64,000 nucleotides of DNA, taken from contig NZ_JADQDN010000001.1 in assembly GCF_015694425.1 (NCBI RefSeq), forward strand, positions 828,160-892,159, read 5' to 3'. The notes beneath the pieces were generated by a model. That model saw only the letters and a program-made list of their open reading frames with translations, was not told where the DNA came from and searched no databases. Made by a program: the position numbers and the translations under genes. Within the stretch, counting starts at the first letter, position 1, and every line of letters begins with the position of its first letter. This document shows positions 49,272 to 61,400 of the stretch, piece by piece. This stretch comes from Microvirga terrestris (lineage in GTDB: Bacteria; Pseudomonadota; Alphaproteobacteria; Rhizobiales; Beijerinckiaceae).

Positions 49272-51548
49272 ATGGAAGACAATCGAGGAAGGACTTGGCC
49301 GATCCCGCGCAGTGCGACGCGGGTCGTGGCTTTGCCCCGGTCCTGGGGTACAAGCATCGAGTGGAGGCTCCTCGATGGCCGCGGCTGGCTGTCGAACGCC
49401 ATCACGCAGGAGATCGAACAGCGCCGGCTCTTCCCCTGGATCCCCGTCTGTTTCGGCATCGGCATCCTCCTGTTCTTCCGGGCCGATGGCGCTCCGGCGC
49501 TCTGGGCGCCAATGGGGGCATTTGCCGTTAGCGGTGCAGCCGGCATTGCCTTGCGCCGGAACATGACGGCGCTGATCGCCATGATTGCACTGTCGGCGAT
49601 CTTCGCAGGTTTTGCGGCTGGCGTGATCCGCACACGGAGCGTTGCGGCTCCAGCGCTTATGCGCATCACCATCACGACCATTGCTGGTTTTATCGAGGCG
49701 GTCGAAGACAGGGAGGAGGGGCAGAGGCTCCTCATCCGCGTCTTGGAGATGAAGGATGTTGCGGAGGCTGAGCGTCCCCGTCTTGTACGCGTATCCGTAC
49801 GCGCCGGGGCAGGGCTGATGGCCGGGCAGTTCGTCACCGGCACCGCCCGCTTGCTGCCGCCGCCGGAAGCGGCGTGGCCCGGCGGCTACGACTTCGCCCG
49901 CGATGCCTACTACAAGGGCATCGGCGCCGTCGGCTCCATGGTGGGGCAAGTGCGACGTGTTAATCCATCCAAGCCACCGGATTGGTCATTGCAACTGGCA
50001 GCCCAAGTGGACGAAGCCCGCAATACGCTGACCCAACGCATCGCCACGTCCATTGGCGGCGCGGCCGGCGGTGTCGGGGCAGCCCTGGTGACCGGCAAGC
50101 GTGGGCTCATCCCGGAGCCCACGAACGATATTCTGCGCGGGGCCGGGATCTATCACATCGTGTCGATCTCCGGCCTCCACATGGTGCTGGCCGCCGGCAC
50201 GTTTTCCTGGCTTGTGCGTGCGCTTTTAGCTCTGACCCCTGCGGTCGCGCTTCTCTGGACGGTGAAGAAGATCGCCGCCTTGGCGGCGATGATCGGAGCG
50301 ACGATCTACTGTATCTTCTCGGGTTCCGATGTCGCGACCGAGCGCTCGCTCATCATGACGCTCGTGATGTTCGGCGCAGTACTGGTGGATCGTCCTGCGC
50401 TGAGCATCCGCAATCTTTCGATTGCCGCTCTGATCGTTCTCGCCCGTGAGCCAGAGGCGTTGCTGGGTCCAAGCTTTCAGATGTCATTCGGGGCCGTGGC
50501 CGCCATGATGGCCTTAGTGCCGCTGATGCATCGCAAACCCGTGGAACGGACACCTGCAACCACTATCGAGCTAGGCCTCCGCTGGTTAGGCCGGGCGATG
50601 CTCGGGCTCGTGACCACGACCCTGGTTGCCAGCATCGCCACGACCCCCTTCGCCGCCTATCACTTCCAATCGCTCAATCCATACGGCCTCATCGGCAATG
50701 CGCTCGCCCTGCCGCTCGTCTCAGCCGTTGTCATGCCTTCAGCCGTCCTCGGTGTTCTGGCTTATCCCTTCAGTCTGGATCGGCCTGTCTGGCAAGTGAT
50801 GGGAGGGGCTGTCGAGCAGGTGCTTGCAGTATCAGCATGGGTTGGATCTTTCAGCGGCTCGACCGTGGTGGTGCCGGCGCTGAGCATCGGTGCTCTGGCG
50901 TTACTGAGCCTGGGCCTGCTTATCCTCACAATTCCGGCCTCGTCCCTGCGATGGATGGCTCTTGTTCCGGCAGGAATAGGGCTTGCACTCACGATGGTCC
51001 CGGATCGCTACGACATCTTCATAGATCGTGAAGGAGCAGGGGCGGCCATTCGCGGCAGCCAAGGCCAGCTTGCTCTTGTCGGGCGGCCATCGAACTTCGT
51101 GACCGAGCAGTGGCTGCGCGCCGATGGCGATGCCAGGAATGCGGATGATATCAGCCTCAGGCGTGAGGCACTCTGCGACAGTACTGGTTGCGTCGTGGTC
51201 GCTGGGGACGGTCGGCGAATTGCATTCGTCTTGGACTACGCAGCCTTCGAGGAGGATTGCCGCCGGGCGAACGTCATCGTCACACGGCTACAAGCCCCAC
51301 TGACATGCCACGGGACTTTCGTTGTCGACGGTGAGGCGCTGAAGGAGCGCGGAGCCACGACATTGCGTCTCAGTCGGGATGCAATAGAGGTCACATCCGT
51401 CAGGAAAGGCCGCGAGGTGGTAACTTGGCCTGGTGACCGATCATTCCAAGCCGAAAGAACGCCTGCTCAGGGGAGGCCTAGACCTGCAAGGCCCGTCCCT
51501 GAGCAGGATCTTCCCGAAGACGAGATCAGTAGCGGCGAACCAGACTGA
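49272..51548 (+). CDS. comEC: ComEC/Rec2-family membrane channel protein
   Basis: Homologue of the channel that passes single-stranded DNA into the cytoplasm during natural transformation. 758 residues: first helices and an OB-type periplasmic domain (about 50-260), then the competence domain with many helices ([50 protein letters not shown]). The C-terminal domain from about 570 ([18 protein letters not shown]) looks like a metallo-beta-lactamase remnant, but no HxHxDH motif is seen. The 3' end overlaps lexA by 23 bases on the opposite strand. Confidence 0.92.
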   Translation: MEDNRGRTWPIPRSATRVVALPRSWGTSIEWRLLDGRGWLSNAITQEIEQRRLFPWIPVCFGIGILLFFRADGAPALWAPMGAFAVSGAAGIALRRNMTALIAMIALSAIFAGFAAGVIRTRSVAAPALMRITITTIAGFIEAVEDREEGQRLLIRVLEMKDVAEAERPRLVRVSVRAGAGLMAGQFVTGTARLLPPPEAAWPGGYDFARDAYYKGIGAVGSMVGQVRRVNPSKPPDWSLQLAAQVDEARNTLTQRIATSIGGAAGGVGAALVTGKRGLIPEPTNDILRGAGIYHIVSISGLHMVLAAGTFSWLVRALLALTPAVALLWTVKKIAALAAMIGATIYCIFSGSDVATERSLIMTLVMFGAVLVDRPALSIRNLSIAALIVLAREPEALLGPSFQMSFGAVAAMMALVPLMHRKPVERTPATTIELGLRWLGRAMLGLVTTTLVASIATTPFAAYHFQSLNPYGLIGNALALPLVSAVVMPSAVLGVLAYPFSLDRPVWQVMGGAVEQVLAVSAWVGSFSGSTVVVPALSIGALALLSLGLLILTIPASSLRWMALVPAGIGLALTMVPDRYDIFIDREGAGAAIRGSQGQLALVGRPSNFVTEQWLRADGDARNADDISLRREALCDSTGCVVVAGDGRRIAFVLDYAAFEEDCRRANVIVTRLQAPLTCHGTFVVDGEALKERGATTLRLSRDAIEVTSVRKGREVVTWPGDRSFQAERTPAQGRPRPARPVPEQDLPEDEISSGEPD

Positions 51549-52230
51549 CGAGCTTGCCCTGGATCTTGACCCGGTCGGGGCCGAGCACGCGGGTCTCGTA
51601 GGCTTGGTTGGCGGCCTCCAGGGCAATGGAAGAGCCTCGGCGGCGGAAGCGCTTCAGGGTCGCCTCCTCCTCGTCAATCAACGCCACGATGATGTCGCCC
51701 GTATTGGCGTTGTCCTGGCGGCGGATCACTACGAGGTCGCCGTCGAGGATACCGGCTTCCACCATGGAGTCCCCGCGCACCTCAAGAGCGAAGTGATCGC
51801 CCTGGGCCAGGAAGTCGCCTGAGAGGGTGATGGAGTGGCTGCGGGTCTGGATGGCGGAGATCGGGGTACCGGCGGCAATCCGACCCATGACCGGGATTGA
51901 CATCTCGCGGTCCCGCGGATCGGAGGCTGGCTGGGGCGCAGCCTTGGCCTTGCCGGCGAGCCCGCCCTCGACCACGCTCGGCGTGAAGCGTCGCTGGCTG
52001 CCCGCACCGCTGGTGCTCTCCGGCAACCGGATCACCTCCAACGCCCGGGCCCGGTTCGGCAGGCGGCGGATGAAGCCGCGCTCCTCGAGCGCCGTGATCA
52101 GGCGGTGGATGCCGGACTTAGACTTGAGGTCGAGCGCATCCTTCATCTCGTCGAAGGACGGTGGAACCCCGGTTTCCCGCAGCCGCTCATGAATGAAGCG
52201 GAGCAATTCGTGCTGTTTGCGCGTCAGCAT
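51526..52230 (-). CDS. lexA: SOS repressor LexA
   Basis: Represses DNA-damage genes and cleaves itself when RecA is active. 234 residues: winged helix-turn-helix 1-70 ([20 protein letters not shown]), a linker longer than in E. coli, and the S24 peptidase domain. The cleavage site is Ala120-Gly121 ([10 protein letters not shown]), and the catalytic dyad is Ser155 (RGDSMVEAG) and Lys193 (EATLKRF). A LexA box lies upstream, so it is autoregulated. Confidence 0.97.
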   Translation of the reverse strand: MLTRKQHELLRFIHERLRETGVPPSFDEMKDALDLKSKSGIHRLITALEERGFIRRLPNRARALEVIRLPESTSGAGSQRRFTPSVVEGGLAGKAKAAPQPASDPRDREMSIPVMGRIAAGTPISAIQTRSHSITLSGDFLAQGDHFALEVRGDSMVEAGILDGDLVVIRRQDNANTGDIIVALIDEEEATLKRFRRRGSSIALEAANQAYETRVLGPDRVKIQGKLVSLVRRY

Positions 52231-52289
52231 GGCTGGCCCTTACTGCCCACAAGTGGGCGATTCTGAAACAAATCGGGAACAAGGTAGCC

Positions 52290-52304
52290 GTTCTCGCTGT
52301 GTTC
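52290..52304. promoter_or_regulatory. LexA binding site (SOS box) of lexA
   Basis: GTTC-TCGCTGT-GTTC is an exact match to the alphaproteobacterial SOS box GTTC-N7-GTTC. It lies 60 bases upstream of the lexA start, in the divergent region shared with the giant RTX gene, which starts about 130 bases away on the other side. Confidence 0.85.
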
Positions 52305-52430
52305 CGCAAGCCTCCTGCTCAGGTTAACCACCTCATCTCAATTTCGGCACCTATCACAGCCCCCGGTGTTTGGAGAGTTTACTTACCATATGGAAGGTTG
52401 TAGTGTTACTAAAGCTATAACGTTTCATTT

Positions 52431-55400
52431 ATGCACGGTAGGCGCCCCATGACTGCATATCTCGACCAATTTTCGTCCTCTCAGGCCGATGAGATCCAGG
52501 CTCAGAGCGACCCGGCCGGCGCTACCTCATCCTTGGCGGGTATCGCTCCGACACCATGGAGCGGTGTCATACGGTACAATAATCTGAACGTTTCCACGAC
52601 AACGACCGAGTTGCTGGACGGCGGGTTTCTTGTCGTTTTTTCGAAGGAAGATTATTCCACAGGGTCGGTCCGCTTCCTCTTAAGGGCGCAGATTTTCAAT
52701 GCGGATGGGACGCAGCGGGGGAGTGAGATCGACCTCGGTGTGGGTCTAGGGACGCAATTTTCGGCGATAAGCGTCAAAGCCGTTACGCTTAGCGACGGGA
52801 AAGTCGCATTCGCTTGGAAAGACTTTGACGGAGCATATGTCAGGGTTTTCGATCCGCATGGCACTTATATGAGTGCAAGCAGGCAAATTGGTGGTGTAGT
52901 ACCGACGAACAATGAAATTCCGTACCAGATGTTTTCAACCGGTACGGAATTTACAGTCACGTACAAGGATCCTGACGACGGCAGGCACTATTTCGCGACG
53001 TTTGGAGACAATCCGGCGGCGGGGCCAAAGGCTTCAGGCTGGACTACTGATGCCACTAACGACTTCGCATGGACGACGGTCAGTGATGGTCCGAACTCGC
53101 AGGCGAAACTGTCCGCCGCTTATCGACCAGGATCATCAGGGTTACCTGTCAGATTCCCTACCATCCAAATAGAATTGGAAGATCACCCGGGTAAGTCTAC
53201 TAATCATATTCTGACCGACAACACTGTTACCGAAATCGAAATGGTGCGTAATCGCGACGGTGCTTTCCTCGTTTGGGTGAATGCAGCGGGGAAGATTTCA
53301 GCGCAACATTATGTGGTCGATTACATCCCGCCGTCAGGCGGCTTTCCCGCCGATTACCAGATCGTCAAGAATGGATCGGAGCTGACGCTCGGAACCGCAA
53401 AAGGGTCGAACTACGTCATGAAGACACTTCATGACGGACGCATGGTTCTCACCTGGGTTGGGGAAGATCAGCTTGTCCACGCGATGGTGCTGAACCAGAA
53501 CGGATCCGTCTTCTGGGAAGATTTCATCGTCAACCCGAATGGAAGGCAAGGCAATCCCAGCATCAGCGTCTTGCAGGACGGTCGCTTTGTCATCAGTTGG
53601 GACGAAAACGCTGCTTCTCCAGGGCAAACGAATTCGGTCCGTGATACCAAAATCTTCGATGCCAGAACTGTCGGTGTGAACGTCACCGGTCATCAGACGA
53701 GTGACACATGGCTTTATGGCACCGGATTGAGCGATACAATTACGGGTGGGGCGAAACACGACCGACTCTATGGCGAGGCTGGCGCGGATGCGCTTAGGGG
53801 TAATTCTGGAGATGACGTTCTGTTCGGCGGCGCAGGAAATGACTCTCTCGAAGGAGGGTTCGGTAACGATGCATTGGTCGGAGGAGAAGGTAACGACACA
53901 CTAAACGGCGGAGCCGACATCGACACCGTCAACTATTTCGACGCGGACGGGTTTGTGGTTGCGAGCCTTGACCCAACAGTGGCGAATGGTGGGAAGGCTG
54001 CCGGCGATGTTTTTATCGGCATTGAGAACTTGGTTGGAAGCGGGCAAGGCGATGGGCTTCGTGGCAACGAAGTCGCCAACAGGCTCGATGGGCAGGGAGG
54101 CAATGATAGAATCTACGGCGGTGGAGGCAACGACGAGCTTCTCGGAGGCATCGCGGACGATACCCTTCACGGCGGCTCTGGAAGAGATCAGCTGAAAGGT
54201 GAGGGTGGAAACGATTTCGCGTCTTATGAAGGCGGAGGGCGTGTCGAGGTAAATCTCGCAACCGGGGGCACCTTCGGCGATGCCGATGGCGACACCTATA
54301 CCGAGATCGAGGGGGTGATCGGTTCCTCGTTCGACGATAAGATCGTCGGTAATAGCGGACATAACACCCTTCTAGGTGGGATTGGCAGTGATACCCTGGA
54401 GGGCGGAACGGGTAACGATAAATTCTATGGTAACGATACTGCCAATGGTGCCGACGCTGGAATCGACTTTGTCAGTTATGAAAATGCGGGTGGTCCAGTC
54501 CGGGTTACCTTAAGCATCGACACGCCAACTGGTGAGGCAGCTGGCGACACGCTGGTCGGCATCGAAGGCCTCATCGGCAGTTCGCACGCGGATACTCTCA
54601 TCGGCAGCAACGACGCCAACACGCTTCGGGGCGGCAATGGAGACGATCAACTCGCCGGCTTGTATGGAGCGGACAAGCTCGAAGGAGGCGCGGGCAACGA
54701 CTTTGCCGATTATCAAGTGCCGGATGTGGATCTTGTCGCAAGCCTCCTTCAGACGGAGTGGCATCTGAACACAGACGTTGCAAAGGATGATACCTACGAC
54801 TCGATCGAAGGCATCATATCCGGCGATGGCAATGACATGCTGTCCGGCAACCACAATGATAATACGATCATCGGAGCAGGCGGCAACGACACACTCCAAG
54901 GCCATGACGGTGCCGACTCTCTAGATGGTGGAATCGGCAACGATTTTGCCAGTTATGCAAGCACAACGACCGGTGTCATTGCAAGCTTGGCAGGTGGAAT
55001 TACGCAGACGGGTCATGCCGCAGGGGACAAATACAACAGCATCGAGGGTTTAATTGGCGGCAGTGGCAGCGACCGACTTATTGGCAACGGTTCTGCGAAT
55101 ACGCTACGCGGTGGCCAAGGCGACGACTCGCTAGAAGGCGGTGCTGGAATTGATCTACTTCAGGGTGGGCACGGGAGTGACACCCTTGAAGGTGGCGCTG
55201 GAGCCGATATTCTCCAGGGCGGCCAAGTGGAAATCCTCAAGGATGGTACGACACAGGACATTGTCGATACCGGAATTGACTTCGCCGACTATCGAAATTC
55301 CTCCGCTGGCGTGAACGTAAATCTCGGAGCCGGAACCGGATCGAACGGCGACGCGACAGGCGACCAGTATATCTCTATCGAAGGTGTGATCGGCTCCTCA

Positions 55401-58400
55401 TCCAGCGATACTCTCACCGGGAGCAATGGCGCCAATACGCTGATTGGCGGTGGCGGCAACGACATCCTGAATGGTGGAGGTGGTGTGGACAGCCTTCGTG
55501 GCGGTTCCGGTGACGACACCTACATTCTCGATGACGATAACAATTCAGACCTCATCGATGAGAGCACCACGAATGGCGGCAGCGGTGAGGATACGATCAA
55601 GGTCAAGTTCTCCTATTCCATTGAGAGCAATGGTGAAATCGAGAATCTGGATGCGTCCACGGCCGCAACAACAACCAACGTTACTCTCACTGGCAACAGC
55701 TTGCGAAACCGACTGACTGGCCATGGCGGAGCCGACACACTTGATGGTGGCACTGGCAACGACATCATGGCCGGCGGTGCCGGAAGCGATACCTACTATG
55801 TCGACGAACTCAATGAGACCGTCACGGAAGCCATTGGAGGCGGGTATGACATCGTTATCGCTCGAAAACATCACCAGCTGACGGAAGGGTCCGAAATTGA
55901 GGAACTCCGTGCTGATAGCGCGGCCGGCGACATCAGTCTCAATGGCAATAGTGGAGCCAATACCATCGTTGGAAGCGATGGTAACAACACCCTTGATGGG
56001 AGAGCAGGCCTCGACTCCCTCGAAGGTGGAAAAGGCGCAGATCACCTCTATGATGTCTATACGGACGGTGGTCTCGATACGCTGAATGGAGGTGAAGGAA
56101 ACGACACCTACTATATCGCCGGCGATGGTTCGAGCGTCATCATTGAGGCCAATGATGCGGCAGGCGGCATCGATACGGTCCAAGCGGACGTATCCTTTAC
56201 CTTGAATGGCGGCGCCAAGGTCGAGACCCTGAAGGTCGGAGATTCCGACGATCCGGACGCTCATATCAATCTCACCGGCAATGAATTCGCCAATACACTG
56301 GTCGGTGGCGCCGGAGAGAATGTTCTCGACGGCGGCGGCGGCGCAGACTCGATGGCAGGTGGCCTCGGAGATGATACCTATCACGTCAATGATGACGGTG
56401 ATCGCATTACAGAGAACGAGGATCAGGGGGCCGATACCGTCTACGCCTCAATTAACTACGCGCTGAGGAGCGGTGTGCATGTTGAAGAACTCCGAGCTGT
56501 CGCCGGTAATCAGGATATCAACCTGACTGGCAATGGGCTCTCCCAATCTATCTACGGAAACAACGGCAATAACGAGCTGAACGGCCTTTCCGGCGGAGAT
56601 ACTCTTGTCGGAGGCAATGGCGATGACACCTACATCATCAACGATGAAAATGATGTCGTAGACGAGAGAAATTCGACCGGCAACGATACGGTCCGCACGA
56701 AGTTCAGTTACTCACTCAACAACGCTAAGGCAGCAGATATTGAGAACCTTGAAGCTTATCAGGTTACTAACACTACAACTCTGTCATTGACCGGAAATTC
56801 TCTGGCTAACGAGATTACCGGCAATAATGGCGTCAATACTCTCGATGGCGGTGATGGCAATGACACGCTCACCGGTAACTTCGGTAACGATACGCTGCTG
56901 GGTGGCGCCGGAAGAGATAGGCTCGTCGGCGGCGGTGATGACGACTCGCTCGTTGGCGGCGCTGGACAAGACACGTTGTTGGGCGGCGCCGGAAACGATA
57001 CGCTCGATGGCGGGAATGGGGACAGCCCGGACGAGCTCATCGGCGGTTCCGGCGACGACGTCTATTACATTCGCCATGCAGGGGACACGATAGACGAAGA
57101 GATCGGTGGCGGAGACAACGACACCGCGTATCTGCAGACCTCCGTTTATGGCAATGACAGAAGCCTCGCTAACCAGGCAGCCAAGGACCTTCTCGCCAAC
57201 AACATCGAGAAAGTCTATATCAACGGCAAGCTGTTCAAAGCGCCTACAAACCTCACTGTCGTCGGAACGTCGGTTGATGAGAAGTCATTTCCTGGTACTC
57301 CTGTCAGCACGCTCAGTGTAGACGATGTTCCCGGTGAGAGTTTCACTTACAGTTTTCGCGATGGCCAGGGCGAAGGCGGCATAGTCGACCCGAGCGGTCA
57401 GTTCCGGATCATCAACAACAATGGCGTCTGGGAAATACGCGTAAACGATGGAGCGAACCTCGATCGCGAGGCGAGAGGTTCCTACACGTTTGTCGTGGTG
57501 GTTACCGACAGTGATGGCTTCTCGCTGGAAAAAACAGTGACCATCACGATCAACGACGTCAACGAGGCGCCGGACAACATCCGTTTCCAGAGCAGCAACG
57601 AAGACCAGATTACGATTGAGGAGAACACGACACACGTTGGCAGGTTGATCGCCGATGATCCGGAGGGCAATCCGCTTAGGTATGAACTCGCAACCACGGA
57701 CAATCCAAACGGCGGCTTGTTCAACCTCAATTCAGACGGAACTCTAACTCTCAAGGCCGGCGTCGACTGGGAGACGATGGGCTCAAACAAATACTATGAC
57801 GTCGCGATTATGGTGTCGGATAACATTAACCCGGCTGTGCGGAAAGTTGTACGCGTCCACATCGATAACGCAGAAGAAAATGGCACTCCTACGAATATTC
57901 GTTTCGCAAGTACAAATAATCGCGAGATTACAATCAAGGAGAACACGACAGCTATCGATTCGGTGACTGCGACAGACACCGAACTGTTGACCTACTCCTT
58001 CGCACCCAATGGAAACCCGGGCGATTTGTTCAGGATCACCTCAAACGGTGTGCTCTCGCTCAATGCTGGCGTCGACTACGAGGCGCTGAAAGTCAACAAG
58101 TACTATGAGGTTACGGTTCTCGTATCGGACAACATCAATACGCCCGTGCCGCAGGTTCTGCGCATCAATATCGAAGATGTTAATGAGGCGCCAGACCATG
58201 TCGTCTTCGAGGAAACAGGCGAAGCGTCAATCACGATTTACGAGAACACGACGGACGTTGGTCAGCTGATTGCTGAAGATCAAGAGAACAACACACTTAC
58301 CTATTCGTTCGCGCAAGGTGGGAATCCGGGCAACCTGTTCGCGATTAGCCCAAATGGCGTGATCACGCTCGTGAATGGCGTCAACTACGAGACGATGGGT

Positions 58401-61400
58401 AACAATAAGTTTTATGAACTCGTCGTCGAAGTCTTTGACGGATCAAACACGATCAGGCGAACTGTTAGGGTCAACATTGAGAATGCCAATGATGCCCCGA
58501 CTACCGTTCGTCTCAATGGCGCTGAAGCTGTAACCGTGGATGAGAACTCCATTCTTATTGGCATCCTGAGCGCATCCGACGAAGATGGGCATCAGATAAG
58601 CGGCTATACGCTTTCAGGAGTACATGCGCACCTGTTCACTGTCGTACGGAACGGTAACGCTTATGAGCTAAGAGCGATCAACGATGATGTCCTCGACTAC
58701 GAAACCCTTGGTGCCTTCATCGAGCTTCATATCACCGCAACGGATAGCGAGGGGGAGGACAGCGAACCTCAGACCATTCGCATAAACATCGATCCCGTAG
58801 ATCCGGTCGAGATCAATAACGTCTATCACATCGAAACTGGCAATGAAGTGATCGTGGAGGATCTGAATCCGGCAGTCGGCGGTATCGACATTGCCTGGAT
58901 TCACACCTCCAGTTACACACTGAATGAAACGATTGGAATTGAAACCCTCGCAGTTCACGAGAGTGTAACTGACGGTGTTTCGATTACAGGAAACGGTCAA
59001 GCCAATACGATTATAGGCGGTATTGGTAATGACGTTCTGGATGGCGGAGGCGGTGTCGACAGTATCGTTGGGGCCGACGGAGACGACACGCTACGTGGTG
59101 GCACCGGGGACGATCGCATTGAGGATGAGAGCGGTCATAACTCGCTCGAAGGCGGTTCCGGTAATGATGTGCTCGTCGGCGGCGCCGACGACGACTATCT
59201 CGATGGTGGCGCTGACAACGACCAACTCGCCGGCAGTGCCGGCAATGACACGCTCGACGGTGGCACAGGCAATGACGTTCTAACCGGAGGTTTGGGTAAC
59301 GACACCTATTACATCGACTCTGAGGATGACGTCATCGAGGAGGCAGAGGGTGAAGGTCGCGATAAAGCCTATGTCACGTTCAACTACTCTCTTGAGGGCA
59401 CTCACCTGGAGGATCTGGCAGTCCAGGAAACACTATCAGAAGGCGTGCAAGTCGACCTGACCGGCAATGACCGGGACAACGAGCTCACCGGTCACGATGG
59501 CGAGAACTCGCTCGATGGGGGTAAAGGTAATGACACACTGAACGGTCATGCTGGGAATGACACGCTGAAGGGCGGCGAAGGCAACGACTACTTGGATGGT
59601 GGACGCGATTTCGATTATCTCGAAGGTGGCGATGGCAACGATCTCCTCAATGGTGGCACCGGCGTCGACACGCTGGATGGAGGCATCGGTAACGACATCT
59701 ATTTCGTAGATAATCTTGAGGACGTCGTCATCGAGCTGGATCCGGATGGTGGAAAGGATACTGTCTATGCAACCAGGAACTATACGCTAGGTGCTGGAGT
59801 CCATGTGGAAACTCTCCGGTCGCCCGGCGGTAACAACCCAATCGATCTCATGGGCAATGAGTTCGCCAATACAGTCGTCGGTGCTTTTGGAAATGATACC
59901 TTAAGCGGTGACGGCGGTGACGATGCGCTGAGAGGATTGCGCGGAAACGATACGCTCAAGGGTGGCCAAGGAAATGATACCCTTGAGGGTTGGGAAGATA
60001 ACGATCTGCTCGAGGGTGGATCGGGCAACGACATCCTACTGGGCGGTGCAGGAAACGACACGCTCAAGGGTGGCGAAGGCGACGATAAGCTCAAGGGTGG
60101 CGAAGGCGACGACGTTTACTTCCTCGAAGATTTCAATGACGAGATCGAGGTCGACAACGGAGACGATCAAGGCCAGGACTCGGCCTATGTTACCGCCAGC
60201 GTGATTGGGGATCGTGATGGCGATCAGGATCACGACGAAGACGACGTGAAGGTTTATGCCGAGACCCTTTGGGCAAAAGGCGTCGAAGATGTCTTCGTCG
60301 ATGGGAAGTACGTCAATCCCGAAGGCGGCCTCGACGATCTCTACCACGTCTATTCCAAGGACATGGTGATCACAGAGGATCCCGATCCAACGGTTGGTGG
60401 CAACGACAAGGCGATCATCTTCGTCAATTACGAGCTCGGGCACGACGTCGGCGTAGAGACCCTGGAAGCTGGTGTCGACACCGGCGTGTCGATTACCGGC
60501 AATAATCTCGCCAACACGATCATTGGTGGTGCCGGCAACGACTGGCTGACCGGCGGCGGCGGCAAAGACAGCATTGCAGGCGGTTTCGGTGATGACGTCC
60601 TGACCGGTGGTGATACCGACGACACGATCGAAGGCGGCGATGGAAACGACATCCTGTATGGTGGCCTCGGTCAGAATAAGCTCGTAGGCGGCGCCGGAGA
60701 CGACAGCTACTACATCCGTGGTGGGCTCGACGTCGCCCTCCTTGATATCGTCGAGGAAGATCTGAACCGTGATGCGGGAGGCTATGATAAGGTTTATCTC
60801 TTCACGGAAGATTTCCTCGGACAGACTGGGGAGCCTGATTGGGATACCATTCAAGCTTATGCTGAGTATCTGTGGAGCCACGGAATCGAAGAGGTCTACG
60901 TCGATGGCGAGCTGCAGGAAGAGATCGGCAGCGCCAACAACATCTATCATGTCCATGACAAGGACATGGAATTTGACGAACCTCTCGATCAAGAGTCGGG
61001 CGGCATCGACATAGCTTATATCCATCGCGAGGTCTCCGAATTCGTATTGAAGGACGAGGACGGCATCGAGACGCTGCAGGTCCACGCTGACAACACGAAC
61101 AACGTGTCGCTCACTGGCAATTCTCAGGACAACACGGTCGTCGGCGGCGTCGGTAACGACACACTGAACGGTGAGGAGGGTGACGACAGCATCGTTGGTG
61201 GTAGCGGCAACGACAGCATCGTCGGCGGTGACAACGATGACTGGCTTGAAGGCGGGGCCAATGATGACACCCTGCTGGGAGGAGAAGGGGTCGATACTCT
61301 CGTTGGCGGTCATGGCAATGATCGCCTCGACGGTGGGGCTGGAAACAACACCCTGGATGGCGGAGCTGGCGCGGATACCCTGATCGGATCTGCTCCCGAG

